DNA from: Macrococcus equipercicus
GTDB taxonomy: Bacteria > Bacillota > Bacilli > Staphylococcales > Staphylococcaceae
Direction of reading: 5' to 3'
Length of the DNA: 64,000 nucleotides
Assembly: GCF_004359525.2 (NCBI RefSeq)
Contig: NZ_SCWC02000002.1
Location: 248,001-312,000 of the forward strand
This document shows, piece after piece, positions 34,552 to 44,358 of the stretch (position 1 is its first letter; the number at the start of each line of letters is the position of its first letter). Made by a program: the position numbers and the translations under genes. The notes under the pieces are model-generated. The model ran no database searches and had not been told where the DNA came from. It was given only the letters and a program-made list of their open reading frames with translations.

Positions 34552-35625
34552 TTGATCTGGACAATTATTAGTGGTTTAATCGTAGGTGCACTTCTCGGTT
34601 TTGTCATGCAGCGGACAAGATTCTGTCTGACAGGCGGCTTCAGAGATATGTACGTGCAAAAAAGCAACAAAATGTTTTATGCGTTACTGATCGCCATTAC
34701 CATTCAGAGCATCGGGCTGCTGATCTTATCAGCGGCAGGTGTCTATCAGCTGAGCTATGAAGCATTTCCGGTCGTCGGAACCATCATCGGCTCGTTTGTT
34801 TTTGGTGTTGGTATTATTCTTGCAGGCGGCTGTGCCACAGGAACATGGTACCGTGCAGGTGAAGGGCTGATCGGCAGCTGGATTGCCCTCTTCATGTATG
34901 CTCTCAGTGCATCAGCGACGAAATTCGGATTCCTGAAACCGGTCCTCGACAAAATCAACAGCAAAACAGTCGTCAGCTCTAGTATGACGGAAACGACAGG
35001 CATTCCATTCTGGGTGTTCGTTGTAGTGCTGGCAGCCGTCACGTTATTCTTTGTGAACCGTTCACTGAGTAAAAAGTCAGCCGCTGTTCCTCAATTGAAA
35101 CAGCGCTACACAGGTATAAGACATTACTTGTTCGAGAAGCGTTATCATACATTTACAGCAGCGGTCGTCATCGGTTTGATTGCACTACTTGCCTGGCCGA
35201 TGAGCATATCGACTGGTAGGGTCGGCGGTCTCGGCATCACGACACCATCAGCTAAACTGGTTCAGTTTATTACGACAGGTAATGTGTCACTGCTTGACTG
35301 GGGCGTATTCCTTGTTCTTGGGATTGTCGCCGGCTCATACATCGCTGCTAAAGGGTCACGCGAATTCAGATGGAGACTGCCGGACATTAAGACGATCAGA
35401 AACAGCGTCATCGGTGGTGTGATGATGGGATTCGGCGCATCTATGGCAGGCGGCTGTTCTATCGGTAACGGTATGGTGGCAACAGCAACGATGTCATGGC
35501 AGGGCTGGCTGTCCTTAGTCTTTATGATCCTTGGCACCTGGTTTATGAGTTACTTTGTATTTGTCAGACCGATGCAGCAGTATAAGAAATCAGCAAAAAC
35601 TAAAGCGGTCGCGCAGACTGCCTAA
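34552..35625 (+). CDS. YeeE/YedE family sulfur transport protein
   Basis: This membrane protein belongs to the YeeE/YedE (DUF395) family, members of which import thiosulfate or other sulfur compounds. Two repeats are visible, each with a glycine/cysteine motif: VMQRTRFCLTGGFRD and ILAGGCATGTWYRAGEG in the first, GGVMMGFGASMAGGCSIGNG in the second. About nine to ten helices are seen. The start is a TTG at 34552 with AGGAGGT six bases before it, giving 357 residues. A frame open from 34483 lacks a ribosome site. The tusA-like gene starts 18 bases downstream, the usual YedE-YedF pairing. Confidence 0.88.
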   Translation: MIWTIISGLIVGALLGFVMQRTRFCLTGGFRDMYVQKSNKMFYALLIAITIQSIGLLILSAAGVYQLSYEAFPVVGTIIGSFVFGVGIILAGGCATGTWYRAGEGLIGSWIALFMYALSASATKFGFLKPVLDKINSKTVVSSSMTETTGIPFWVFVVVLAAVTLFFVNRSLSKKSAAVPQLKQRYTGIRHYLFEKRYHTFTAAVVIGLIALLAWPMSISTGRVGGLGITTPSAKLVQFITTGNVSLLDWGVFLVLGIVAGSYIAAKGSREFRWRLPDIKTIRNSVIGGVMMGFGASMAGGCSIGNGMVATATMSWQGWLSLVFMILGTWFMSYFVFVRPMQQYKKSAKTKAVAQTA

Positions 35626-35643
35626 TAGACAGGAGAAGTTATT

Positions 35644-35868
35644 ATGGTACACGAATTAGGGACGGTTGGGATGGTCTGTCCATTCCCGTTAATCGAAGCT
35701 CAGAAAAAAATGGAGACACTAGCAGTAGGTGAAGAACTTAAAATAGATTTCGACTGCACGCAGGCAACAGAAGCCATTCCGAACTGGGCAGCGGACAACA
35801 ACTACCCGGTGACGAACTATGAGCAGCTGGATGATGCGTCATGGACCATCACCGTGCAGAAAGCTTAG
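35644..35868 (+). CDS. TusA/YedF-like sulfurtransferase
   Basis: This 74-residue sulfur-carrier protein of the TusA family has the catalytic cysteine in VCPFPLIEAQ (C12). It would accept sulfur as a persulfide from the compound taken up by the preceding YedE-like protein. AGGAGAAG precedes the ATG. The final acceptor is not visible here. Confidence 0.9.
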   Translation: MVHELGTVGMVCPFPLIEAQKKMETLAVGEELKIDFDCTQATEAIPNWAADNNYPVTNYEQLDDASWTITVQKA

Positions 35869-35888
35869 TTTAAGAAAGTGATTGTCAT

Positions 35889-35927
35889 AAAAAAACGGAT
35901 GGAATAATAGATTCCATCCGTTTTTTA
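35889..35927. terminator. Bidirectional terminator between tusA-like and ferredoxin genes
   Basis: A long perfect stem AACGGATGGAAT / ATTCCATCCGTT, five-base loop, flanked by A6 and T6 tracts. It serves both convergent transcripts. Confidence 0.9.
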
Positions 35928-35932
35928 TGTGG

Positions 35933-36229
<297 letters not shown>

Positions 36230-36282
36230 TTATTTTAGAGATTCATTCCTTATTTTTCAACCTATATTATTCGGAGGAACCA

Positions 36283-37215
36283 ATGAATTCTGTACTAGCA
36301 CTGGCGGCAAAAAAGAAGTTTCAGTCAAAAACGGATAAAAGTTTCATTAATATATTGACCGGCTATAAATCCCACCAGACGTATTTCGATGCTTTAATGC
36401 AGGGGATGATGCCGTTCTATCATGCTTTTCCTGAGCTTAAAGCACTATTGACTGAACAGGATGGGGCGGTGGAAGATTATATTTTCTATCCTTATTTCTA
36501 TGATTCCGCTGCACTGACCTTCCAGAGTTTGAGGCTGCTGACACAGTCGTTGTCCGCCTATGCCGGGAAGTTGACGATGTTTTATCCGGTCACCAATCAT
36601 CTTTATGTGCAGCAGCAGGTCAAGCACTGTTTTGCTTACTACAAAAATCATCCTGATGAATTTAAAGCGGAACTTATCAGTCTATACGAACAGGTCGAAC
36701 AGCAGCTCGGCGCATGCTGCAGCTTCCTGCTGCTGCCGGACGGATGCGGACAGCATAGCAGCAGGTCCGAACTGACGACCCGGTTTCAGCTGCCTGCAGA
36801 CGCACTGGAGCTTGTACTGCTGAAGGAGTTCAATCTGCTGACCGAGCTCATCCGACAGCATCCGGTGCTGTCTCCTCTCTACATCCGGCTGCCGCTTCAC
36901 AGTGCCACTGAGAAAACAGCAGCACTGCTCAGCGGGCGGCTCACCATTCAGCAGATGGCTGCTGCCCGCGGGGTTAAACATCACACTATAGAAGATCACC
37001 TCATAGAGATGATGATTAAAGATTATCCGTTTGACTGGCAGCGCTTCATCAGGCCGGCAGAGGTCGGTGAAATTCGGGCGCTGTACGACAAGCATGCTTT
37101 TGAACGGCTGAAGCCTTACTTCGAAAACTCAAGTATCGATGATTACTTCAAGATTAAGCTTGCCATCTGTCTTGTAATTAAGGGGGAATATAATGGACCA
37201 GAAGCAGATTCTTAA
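36283..37215 (+). CDS. YpbB-like helix-turn-helix protein
   Basis: This 310-residue protein is related to Bacillus YpbB and has a C-terminal helicase-associated HTH domain (LLSGRLTIQQMAAARG then HHTIEDHLIEM near residue 220). The rest is helical with no recognised motif. GGAGGAACC precedes the ATG at 36283. The gene overlaps recQ by 23 bases, so the pair is coupled. It may supply the RQC-like part missing from the short RecQ protein, which is inference. Confidence 0.82.
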   Translation: MNSVLALAAKKKFQSKTDKSFINILTGYKSHQTYFDALMQGMMPFYHAFPELKALLTEQDGAVEDYIFYPYFYDSAALTFQSLRLLTQSLSAYAGKLTMFYPVTNHLYVQQQVKHCFAYYKNHPDEFKAELISLYEQVEQQLGACCSFLLLPDGCGQHSSRSELTTRFQLPADALELVLLKEFNLLTELIRQHPVLSPLYIRLPLHSATEKTAALLSGRLTIQQMAAARGVKHHTIEDHLIEMMIKDYPFDWQRFIRPAEVGEIRALYDKHAFERLKPYFENSSIDDYFKIKLAICLVIKGEYNGPEADS

Positions 37216-38554
37216 GCAAATATACGGCTTCCAGACGCTCCGTCCCGGGCAGGAGGCTATTGTTGAGGCAGCGAACCGCGGCGAGGATATTCTCGCGCTG
37301 CTGCCGACAGGTGGCGGCAAGTCACTCTGCTATCAGCTTCCTGTCCTGACTGTCAACGGCAGGGCGCTGGTCATTACACCGCTCGTTTCATTGATGGAGG
37401 ACCAGGTCGCAGAGCTTAAACGGCTGAAAATCAAAGCGGTGTGCATTCACAGCCATCTTGATATCCGGGAGAAGCGGATGATTCTTGATCGGCTCCAGCA
37501 GTATCACTTCATCTTCTGCTCTCCTGAATGGCTTGCGACTGATAGAGCGCGCGCCTTTATCTCTGCTGTTGATTTCACCCATATCATCATTGATGAAGCG
37601 CACTGTCTCTCTGAGTGGGGCTATGATTTCAGGCCGCATTATCTGCTGCTGAACGAACTGCTGGATTATTATGCCGGCGCCCAGGTGATAGCCCTGACAG
37701 CGACTGCTAATGATAAGACCATTCATGACATCCAGCATCTGCTGCACCGGCGCCTTCATGTCATCGACAATCGAACGGTCAGAGAGAACATCTTTTTGAA
37801 GGTGCTGCCTGCGCCATCTGCCAGAAAAATGTCGCTGCTGAAAGAGCTGCTGTGGTCTGCCGGACCGTCAATCATCTACTTCTCTTCAAAGCGGATGTGC
37901 GATGATATCCATCAGCAGCTGACAAGTGCGGGTTTCAAGGGGATGACCTATCATGCTGATATGAGCTATGAGGATAGGATGGGCGTGCAGCTGTCCTTTC
38001 AGAATGACAGCATCCAGTATGTCTGCGCCACCAGCGCGTTTGGCATGGGAATCAACAAGAAGAACATCAGAACGGTTATCCACTATCATGTCCCGAAGTC
38101 GATGTTTCAATACGTGCAGGAAATCGGCCGGGCGGGGCGTGACGGTGAGCAGTCCCAGGCCATTCTGCTGTTTAATGCAGAAGACCTGAATATTGCCTAC
38201 AGATTTCTTGAAGAAGACCGGGTGACAGAACAAGACCTGATATTATATCGGGACAATATCCGGCTCAGTGAAGAGAAACAGGAGTCTATCTCGATTCTGC
38301 TCAGACGATTTTCGTATCAGGAACTTGAGCGGCTGCTGACACTGGAAACCGCCGTCAAATATGAGGCGCTGCGGGCGATGACTGAATACGGGGCAAAAGA
38401 CCATTGTCTGACCAGCAGGCTTTATGATGTAGAAGAAGGGTGCCGACATTGTCAAGTCTGTGTCGGTGATCAAGCGTTCAGCTTCCAGACGGTGCTGCAG
38501 CAGAAAACAGAGCTCGGCTACAAGGAATACATTAATTCTTTGTTTCCGGCCTAG
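37193..38554 (+). CDS. recQ: RecQ-family ATP-dependent DNA helicase (RecS type)
   Basis: This superfamily 2 helicase unwinds DNA 3' to 5' in repair and replication restart. Motifs are LLPTGGGKSLCYQLP (I), IIDEAHCLSEWGYDFR (II), LTATAN (III), ATSAFGMGINKKN (V) and QEIGRAGRDGE (VI). A four-cysteine zinc site at the end (HCLTSRL, GCRHCQVC) is kept. The 453 residues lack most of the RQC and all of the HRDC domain, as in Bacillus RecS. Confidence 0.93.
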   Translation: MDQKQILKQIYGFQTLRPGQEAIVEAANRGEDILALLPTGGGKSLCYQLPVLTVNGRALVITPLVSLMEDQVAELKRLKIKAVCIHSHLDIREKRMILDRLQQYHFIFCSPEWLATDRARAFISAVDFTHIIIDEAHCLSEWGYDFRPHYLLLNELLDYYAGAQVIALTATANDKTIHDIQHLLHRRLHVIDNRTVRENIFLKVLPAPSARKMSLLKELLWSAGPSIIYFSSKRMCDDIHQQLTSAGFKGMTYHADMSYEDRMGVQLSFQNDSIQYVCATSAFGMGINKKNIRTVIHYHVPKSMFQYVQEIGRAGRDGEQSQAILLFNAEDLNIAYRFLEEDRVTEQDLILYRDNIRLSEEKQESISILLRRFSYQELERLLTLETAVKYEALRAMTEYGAKDHCLTSRLYDVEEGCRHCQVCVGDQAFSFQTVLQQKTELGYKEYINSLFPA

Positions 38555-38560
38555 TAGTGC

Positions 38561-38590
38561 TTTACTAATAAGTCTTTCATTGTCTATAAT
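38561..38590 (+). promoter_or_regulatory. Probable ebpS promoter
   Basis: TTTACT (38561-38566) and a perfect TATAAT (38585-38590) are spaced by 18 bases, 38 bases before the ebpS ATG. An AT-rich stretch follows. Confidence 0.5.
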
Positions 38591-38628
38591 AAATAATATA
38601 TTTATATAAAGAATAAGCAGGTGAGAAC

Positions 38629-39648
38629 ATGTCAAAAGATGATTTTAGAGATGAATTTGAAAAAAGCAGACAGCCTATCGAAAGACAGGAAGATGTGACA
38701 GAAGAGCCGACGGTGACGTCTGATGCGCAGGCGGATGACACGCAAGGATTTCTGAAGCGTGGTGTGTCCAGAAAGAACCGTTCAGCAGAAAGACGACGTC
38801 GTGTCGAACAGAACGAAGATGAACCGGCGGAAGAAAGAGGAAGAGACAAACGGCGTAAGCGCAACGCGGCAGCCGGTGAAGCGGATCAAACAATCAGCCG
38901 GACGACATTTGTTGCCGGTGCCGGCAGCACGGCGGAACAAAGTGCAGAAGCGGATGCGGTTGAGCCGACTCCTGTCGAGCCCGTCGCAGCAGAACATGAA
39001 AGTGATGAAGCAGACGAGCATAAGCCTGCAAGCAAGTTGATACCTCTGTTAGCGGCTCTGTTAATCTTAATACCGATCATACTGCTGATTGGAATGTATA
39101 TTAACAAGCAGATCAACGGTCCAAAGCAGGATCAAGTAGCGGTCACTCAAAATAAAGAGCAGTCTACAGAAGACAAAGCTGCGACGAAATCAAAGGCTGA
39201 AACGACAGACACAGCTCAAGAGCCGGCGACGACAGAAGCAGTAACGACAGAAGCACCGATGACCGAAGCAGCAACTGAAGAAGTGACGACAGAAGCACCA
39301 ATGACAGAAGCACCAACGACAGAAGCACCGATGACCGAAGAAGTAACAACAGAAGTACCGACGACGGAAACACCGATGACAGAAGCAGCAACTGAAGAAG
39401 TAACAACAGAAGCACCGACAACAGAGGTGCCAACGACAGAAACACCGGCTTCCGAGAAAGTCACAACTGAAGATAGCCATCATACAGTAGCAGCGACTCA
39501 CGTTGTAGGCGCCAACGAGAATTTATACCGCATTGCCATTAAATATTATGGCAGTGGTACACCTGCAAACGTAGAAAAGATTAGACGTGCCAATGGCATT
39601 TCAGGCAATGCAATCGGGGCAGGACAGACATTAGTCATACCTGAATAG
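38629..39648 (+). CDS. ebpS: EbpS-like LysM membrane protein
   Basis: This homologue of the staphylococcal elastin-binding protein EbpS has 339 residues, shorter than the about 486 of S. aureus. The N-terminus [15 protein letters not shown] matches the start of EbpS. A charged region (with [13 protein letters not shown]) follows. One membrane helix lies near 139-160 ([20 protein letters not shown]), then a Thr/Glu repeat region (about 198-285), and last a C-terminal LysM domain (about 290-339, [14 protein letters not shown] and [13 protein letters not shown]). There is no signal peptide. The LysM domain should bind cell-wall glycan outside the membrane. Elastin binding in this organism is not shown. 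Its position after recQ matches staphylococci. Confidence 0.88.
   Translation: MSKDDFRDEFEKSRQPIERQEDVTEEPTVTSDAQADDTQGFLKRGVSRKNRSAERRRRVEQNEDEPAEERGRDKRRKRNAAAGEADQTISRTTFVAGAGSTAEQSAEADAVEPTPVEPVAAEHESDEADEHKPASKLIPLLAALLILIPIILLIGMYINKQINGPKQDQVAVTQNKEQSTEDKAATKSKAETTDTAQEPATTEAVTTEAPMTEAATEEVTTEAPMTEAPTTEAPMTEEVTTEVPTTETPMTEAATEEVTTEAPTTEVPTTETPASEKVTTEDSHHTVAATHVVGANENLYRIAIKYYGSGTPANVEKIRRANGISGNAIGAGQTLVIPE
39229..39465 (+). repeat. Thr/Glu-rich degenerate repeat array in ebpS
   Basis: Imperfect 15-base units encode TTEAP-like pentapeptides ([20 protein letters not shown]). A longer unit of about 46 bases starting CACCGATGAC occurs at 39254 and again at 39371, 117 bases apart, and encodes [13 protein letters not shown] both times. 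The array lies between the membrane helix and the LysM domain and probably acts as a wall-spanning spacer. Such arrays can change length by slippage. Confidence 0.85.
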
Positions 39649-39670
39649 TAAGCAAATTAGGGGGATGGAT

Positions 39671-40309
39671 ATGTACTTAAAAACGATTATGATACCAAAA
39701 GGCAAGTGTTATGTGGCAAGTCCTGACGATTCTGTCAGATCAGTGCTTGATAAGCTGGAGCATTACGGAATTGACGGCATGCCGGTAGTAGGCAGCGGTA
39801 CTTATTTCGGCACAGCGACACAGTTTGATATTTTCAGACATTTCTTCTTCATGAAAGATAGAAAAGGTAAGGACGATTTTCTGGATAATACGAAGATTAA
39901 AGACATTTTGACACTTGATAAATATAGTGTTAAAGACGACTCATTATTTGAAGAATCATTTTTGTCACTTCAAGATTTCCCGATTCTAAGTATCATCAAT
40001 GACCGTAATGAATTTCTCGGTGTAGTCACACGCTTTGATGTTATGGAGCAGTTCAAGAGTGCATTCGGCATGAACCGTAAGGGCGTCCGTATCGCCATCA
40101 CTTCCATCGATGCAGAAGGCCGTATTAAGCGTCTGGCGCAGGCGATGCAGAAATTCAAAGTGAACGCCATTTCATTTGTTACATTTGATGAGACAGATAA
40201 GATGCACCGCCGTATGATCATTAAAGTAGAATCAGATAAGGACATCAAGAAATTTACAAAATACTTAAAAAATCACGGATTTAAAATCCTTGATATTCAA
40301 GAAGACTAA
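39671..40309 (+). CDS. CBS domain protein
   Basis: This 212-residue cytoplasmic protein has a CBS pair in the first two thirds (PDDSVRSVLDKLEHYGI through EFLGVVTRFDVMEQF). A C-terminal ACT-like segment starts at RKGVRIAITSIDAEGRI. CBS domains bind adenosine nucleotides, including cyclic di-AMP in some Firmicutes, so a sensor role is likely but the ligand is unknown. The ATG at 39671 is six bases after AGGGGGA. The ATG at 39665 is too close. Confidence 0.82.
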   Translation: MYLKTIMIPKGKCYVASPDDSVRSVLDKLEHYGIDGMPVVGSGTYFGTATQFDIFRHFFFMKDRKGKDDFLDNTKIKDILTLDKYSVKDDSLFEESFLSLQDFPILSIINDRNEFLGVVTRFDVMEQFKSAFGMNRKGVRIAITSIDAEGRIKRLAQAMQKFKVNAISFVTFDETDKMHRRMIIKVESDKDIKKFTKYLKNHGFKILDIQED

Positions 40310-40336
40310 GGAGCTCGTTGCTGAGCTTCTTTTTTA
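40308..40336 (+). terminator. Terminator after the CBS gene
   Basis: Stem AAGGAGCTC / GAGCTTCTT (one G-U pair), six-base loop, then TTTT. It begins at the CBS stop codon. Confidence 0.75.
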
Positions 40337-40354
40337 TGAGGAAGGTGTAATCAT

Positions 40355-41335
40355 TTGAAAGTAATTGAAAGTATTATTATCGGAGCAGGGCCGTGCGGTA
40401 TGTCAGCAGCAATCGAGCAGAAAAGGCTGGGGATTGATACGCTGATTATTGAAAAAGGTAATGTAGTGCAGGCAATCTACAACTATCCGACCCATCAGAC
40501 GTTCTTCTCATCCAGTGAGAAGCTCGGCATCGGGGACGTACCGTTTATAGTCGAAGAGCATAAGCCGAGACGCAACCAGGCGCTTGTCTACTACCGTGCG
40601 GTTGCAAAATATTATGACCTGGACATCCGTATTGAAGAGACCGTGCTTGAAGTGACACGACATGACGACGGCTTCCGGCTGAAAACAACTAAGGACACGT
40701 ATCAGTGCCGCTACTTGACGATTGCGACAGGTTACTATGGTCAGCCGAACACACTTGAAGTGCCGGGTGCAGAGCTTGCGAAAGTCCATCACTATTTCAA
40801 GGAGGCACATCCGTACTTCAACAAGAAAGTAGTGATCATCGGCGGCAAAAATTCAGCAGTCGATGCTGCGATCGAACTGGAGAAGGCAGGGGCAGAAGTG
40901 ACGGTCATTTACCGGGGCGCTGCGTATTCAAAGAGCATTAAGCCATGGATACTGCCGATTTTTGATTCACTCGTCAAAAACGAAAAGATTGAGATGCATT
41001 TCAATGCGCATGTTGAAGAAATTACTGAAAACATCGTCATCTTCTCAGCGGAAGGTAACACTTATGAGCTTGAGAATGATGATGTGTTTGCGATGATCGG
41101 TTATCATCCTGACTATTCATTTCTGAAGGCAGCGGGCATCGAGCTTGTGACCAATGATTACGGTACAGCGCCTTACTATGACCGCGAGACGATGGAGACG
41201 AATGTAGCTGATTTGTTCATCGCAGGCGTCATCGCTGCCGGAAATGATGCGAACACCATTTTCATCGAAAATGGTAAGTTCCACGGCGGTCTTATAGCGG
41301 AAACCATCAATAAGAGGAGAGCCGTTACCGGCTGA
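40355..41335 (+). CDS. ypdA: Bacillithiol disulfide reductase YpdA
   Basis: This FAD- and NADPH-dependent reductase resembles thioredoxin reductase but lacks its CxxC. It regenerates bacillithiol from its disulfide. The FAD motif is IIGAGPCGMSAAIE at the N-terminus (the cysteine in GPCG is typical of YpdA) and the NADPH motif is VIIGGKNSAVDAAIE near 165. The 326 residues match the family. It starts at TTG with AAGGTG upstream. The 3' end overlaps the convergent asparaginase gene by 11 bases. Confidence 0.93.
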   Translation: MKVIESIIIGAGPCGMSAAIEQKRLGIDTLIIEKGNVVQAIYNYPTHQTFFSSSEKLGIGDVPFIVEEHKPRRNQALVYYRAVAKYYDLDIRIEETVLEVTRHDDGFRLKTTKDTYQCRYLTIATGYYGQPNTLEVPGAELAKVHHYFKEAHPYFNKKVVIIGGKNSAVDAAIELEKAGAEVTVIYRGAAYSKSIKPWILPIFDSLVKNEKIEMHFNAHVEEITENIVIFSAEGNTYELENDDVFAMIGYHPDYSFLKAAGIELVTNDYGTAPYYDRETMETNVADLFIAGVIAAGNDANTIFIENGKFHGGLIAETINKRRAVTG

Positions 41336-42290
41336 AATAAGTGGTCAGTTTCTCACTGTGCAGACCGTTGCTGAGTGCAACAATCAGCTTCAGCCGGGCT
41401 TTCTGACCGTTCAGGCCGTTCGAGAAGATGACTCCTTTCTGATGAAGCTCATAGCCGCCGCCTTCATACTGATAGTTATTGCTGACGATGCCGTTGAAGC
41501 AGCGTGAGACAAGGACGACTGGAATATGCTGGGCAAGCAGTTCGTTCAGCCCGCTGAGCGCACTCGGCGGCAGGTTTCCCTGCCCTAGTGCTTCAATGAT
41601 GACGCCGTTATAGTGCGCTTCACTGAAGAAGCGGAGCAGTTCTGCATCCAGGTCGGCATGTGCTTTAATCAGTCCGACTTTAATGGATTCATCGACTTTG
41701 ACGAGCGGCTGATGCCTCACCGGCAGATGATGGAAGTAAATGTTGTTCTTTGTAATAATGCCGAGCGGCCCGTAGTTCGGGCTCTGGAAAGTGCTGGTGT
41801 TGGAAGTATGGGTCTTTGTCACGTTTTTAGCGCTGTGAATCTCGTCATTAAACACAACGAGTACGCCCTTTCCTTTGGCATTCACATCACAGGCAGTCCG
41901 TACCGCTGCGATATAGTTGTATAGACCGTCCGCACCGATTTCATTGGAGGAACGCATGGCGCCGGTCAATATAACAGGGATGGAGACATTTAACGTCAGA
42001 TCCAGAAAATACGCTGTTTCTTCAAGCGTATCAGTGCCGTGGGTGATCACGACGCCGTCATAGTTATCTTCATTAATATGCAGGATAATGGTCTTTCTTA
42101 AGTCATTCATATGATGTAACGTCATATGCGGTGAGGGCACCTGGAATGGATGAATCTCTGTAATTTCTGCCAGCTGCTGTACCGTCGCAGCATTGGATAC
42201 TGGGTTTTCATTGTTCGTTGTCACATAGCCGTCTTTATTTTCTGACATGCTGATGGTGCCCCCTGTATGGAGCACTAATAGCTTTTTCAT
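41325..42290 (-). CDS. ansA: L-asparaginase
   Basis: This enzyme hydrolyses asparagine to aspartate and ammonia. The two catalytic threonine motifs are HTGGTISM (near 8-15) and THGTDTLEET (near 84-93). There is no signal peptide, so it is a cytoplasmic type I enzyme. The 321 residues are normal. AAGGAGG precedes the ATG. Confidence 0.94.
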   Translation of the reverse strand: MKKLLVLHTGGTISMSENKDGYVTTNNENPVSNAATVQQLAEITEIHPFQVPSPHMTLHHMNDLRKTIILHINEDNYDGVVITHGTDTLEETAYFLDLTLNVSIPVILTGAMRSSNEIGADGLYNYIAAVRTACDVNAKGKGVLVVFNDEIHSAKNVTKTHTSNTSTFQSPNYGPLGIITKNNIYFHHLPVRHQPLVKVDESIKVGLIKAHADLDAELLRFFSEAHYNGVIIEALGQGNLPPSALSGLNELLAQHIPVVLVSRCFNGIVSNNYQYEGGGYELHQKGVIFSNGLNGQKARLKLIVALSNGLHSEKLTTYFSR

Positions 42291-42364
42291 GGCTGCCTCC
42301 TTATTACATTGCTGTTATTTCTATGATAGAATAAATAAGATTAAACGACAAGGTAGGTAACATG

Positions 42365-43018
42365 ATGAATAAGATAAACATCGCAATAGACGGCCCGGCA
42401 GCAGCCGGGAAGAGCACGATTGCTAAACGAGTGGCTGAAGCACTCCGTATGGTCTACGTGGATACAGGTGCCATGTACCGTGCCATTACGCTTGCACATC
42501 TTAATAATCAGGAGACATCTTTCAAGGAGCTGGTTGGTCAGCTGGAGCTCAGACTGATCAACGATGACGGTCAGCGCGTACTGCTGAACGGTGAAGACAT
42601 TACAGACAGAATCCGGGAGAATGATATCACGGAAAATGTATCGTTTGTAGCGAGTCAGCAAGAAGTCCGTGAGTTTCTTGTGCAGCTGCAGCAGCTGATG
42701 ACCCGCGACAAGGGAGTGGTCATGGACGGCCGCGATATCGGCACGACAGTCATTCCTGATGCCGAACTGAAAATTTATATGATCGCCTCTGTCGAGGAAC
42801 GGGCTAACAGACGGCTGCTGGACAATGCCGCCCGCGGCATCGTGAGTACGTATGACCAGCTTGTCGCTGATATTTCCGAGCGTGACCATCTGGACATGAC
42901 GCGTGACATCTCCCCGCTGTCAAAAGCAGAAGATGCCATCCAGATCGATACAACAGGGCTGACGATCGACAAAGTAACCGAGAGAATTCTCGCCCTTGCT
43001 GAAGAAAAACTGCAGTAA
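42365..43018 (+). CDS. cmk: Cytidylate kinase
   Basis: This kinase phosphorylates CMP and dCMP. The P-loop is [10 protein letters not shown] at residues 8-17. [11 protein letters not shown] and [20 protein letters not shown] are the substrate-site motifs. The ATG at 42365 (217 residues) aligns with the staphylococcal start; the ATG at 42362 is nearly as good. AAGGTAGG is the ribosome site. It heads cmk-rpsA-der-gpsA, an order shared with Bacillus. Confidence 0.95.
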   Translation: MNKINIAIDGPAAAGKSTIAKRVAEALRMVYVDTGAMYRAITLAHLNNQETSFKELVGQLELRLINDDGQRVLLNGEDITDRIRENDITENVSFVASQQEVREFLVQLQQLMTRDKGVVMDGRDIGTTVIPDAELKIYMIASVEERANRRLLDNAARGIVSTYDQLVADISERDHLDMTRDISPLSKAEDAIQIDTTGLTIDKVTERILALAEEKLQ

Positions 43019-43093
43019 AGGCGTATCTCTTGACTTTTAAACAATATTATAAGAAGTTTAATAGGGAAGATTTATTATTAGGAGGACGAGACG

Positions 43094-44251
43094 ATGACTG
43101 AAGAATTCAACGAAAATATGATTACTGAAATTAATGAAGGCGATAAAGTGACAGGTACTGTCCAAAAACTCGAAGATAAGCATGTAGTCGTGCATATCGA
43201 CGGTGCAAAATATGATGGTATCATCCCAATCAGCCAATTAACAAGCCTTCATATCGACAAAGCTGAAGAAGCGGTTTCTGTTGGGGACGAAATCGAAGCA
43301 TTTGTCACTAAAATCGAAGACAAAGAAGAAGATGGACACTATATTCTTTCTAAACGTCAATTAGATGAAGTTCAATCATTTGATTCACTACGTGAGAAAT
43401 TCGAAAATAATGAAACCATTGAAGCAGAAGTTAAAGAAGTCGTTAAAGGCGGCCTTGTAGTAGATGTCGGTCTGCGCGGTTTCATTCCTGCTTCATTGAT
43501 TTCCACTAACTATATTGAAGACTTCTCAGATTACCAGGGCCGTCAGCTGACACTGAAAATTGAGGAGCTGGATCAGGAGAAAAACCGTGTCATCCTGAAC
43601 CATAAGGCTATTGAAGAAGAAGAGAACAAAGTGAAGCGTGCAGAAATGTTGAAATCACTTGAAACAGGTGCGGTCGTAGACGGTAAAGTCGCACGTATTA
43701 CGAACTTCGGCGCTTTCGTCAATATCGGCGACGTCGACGGGCTGGTTCACATTTCGCAGATTACCCACGACCGTCTTGAAAAAGTAGAGGATGCCCTTGA
43801 AATCGGTCAGGACGTCAAAGTTAAAATCTTAAATGTCGATGAAGATTCAGAGCGAATCTCACTTTCTATTAAAGATGCACTGCCAGGACCTTTCGAAACA
43901 ATCGATGAACAGTTCAAAGTGGGCGATATTGTCGACGGTAAAGTGATGAGACTTGCAGCATTCGGCGCATTCGTCGAAATCGCTAAAGGACTTCAGGGTC
44001 TTGTGCATATTTCTCAGATCAGCCACGAACATATCGGCAGTCCATCAGACGTACTAGAAGTCGGTCAGACCGTACGCGTGAAAATTCTTGATATCAACAA
44101 AGCGGATGAACGTATCGGCTTATCTATCAAAGCGACTGAAGAACAGACAGAAGACTTTGATACATCTTATTTAAGTGCTGCACAGCATGACGACGATGCA
44201 CCGACTTTAGGCGATGTTTTCGGCGACAAATTCAAAAATTTAAAATTATAA
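43094..44251 (+). CDS. rpsA: 30S ribosomal protein S1 homologue
   Basis: Four S1 RNA-binding repeats are seen, starting near residues 17 ([11 protein letters not shown]), 104 ([15 protein letters not shown]), 188 ([18 protein letters not shown]) and 274 ([17 protein letters not shown]). The 385 residues match the four-domain S1 of Bacillus and staphylococci rather than the six-domain form of proteobacteria. AGGAGGACGA precedes the ATG. A terminator follows. Confidence 0.94.
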   Translation: MTEEFNENMITEINEGDKVTGTVQKLEDKHVVVHIDGAKYDGIIPISQLTSLHIDKAEEAVSVGDEIEAFVTKIEDKEEDGHYILSKRQLDEVQSFDSLREKFENNETIEAEVKEVVKGGLVVDVGLRGFIPASLISTNYIEDFSDYQGRQLTLKIEELDQEKNRVILNHKAIEEEENKVKRAEMLKSLETGAVVDGKVARITNFGAFVNIGDVDGLVHISQITHDRLEKVEDALEIGQDVKVKILNVDEDSERISLSIKDALPGPFETIDEQFKVGDIVDGKVMRLAAFGAFVEIAKGLQGLVHISQISHEHIGSPSDVLEVGQTVRVKILDINKADERIGLSIKATEEQTEDFDTSYLSAAQHDDDAPTLGDVFGDKFKNLKL

Positions 44252-44267
44252 TAAGCCCTTATTAAAG

Positions 44268-44294
44268 AAGTAACGTTTCGGCGTTACTTTTTTT
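44268..44294 (+). terminator. Terminator after rpsA
   Basis: Stem AAGTAACG / CGTTACTT with a six-base loop, then TTTTT. Confidence 0.85.
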
Positions 44295-44358
44295 AATTAT
44301 GATAACAATTCAAGATATGATAGAATATACAGGATATTAATTGAGAGGAAGAACAAGA

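Noticed and set aside
39164-39501. Three long antisense open frames (82-103 codons) opposite the ebpS repeats
   Set aside because: They are low-complexity products of the repeat (Ser/Val, Leu or Cys/Phe runs), have no ribosome site, and exist only because the array has a 15-base period.
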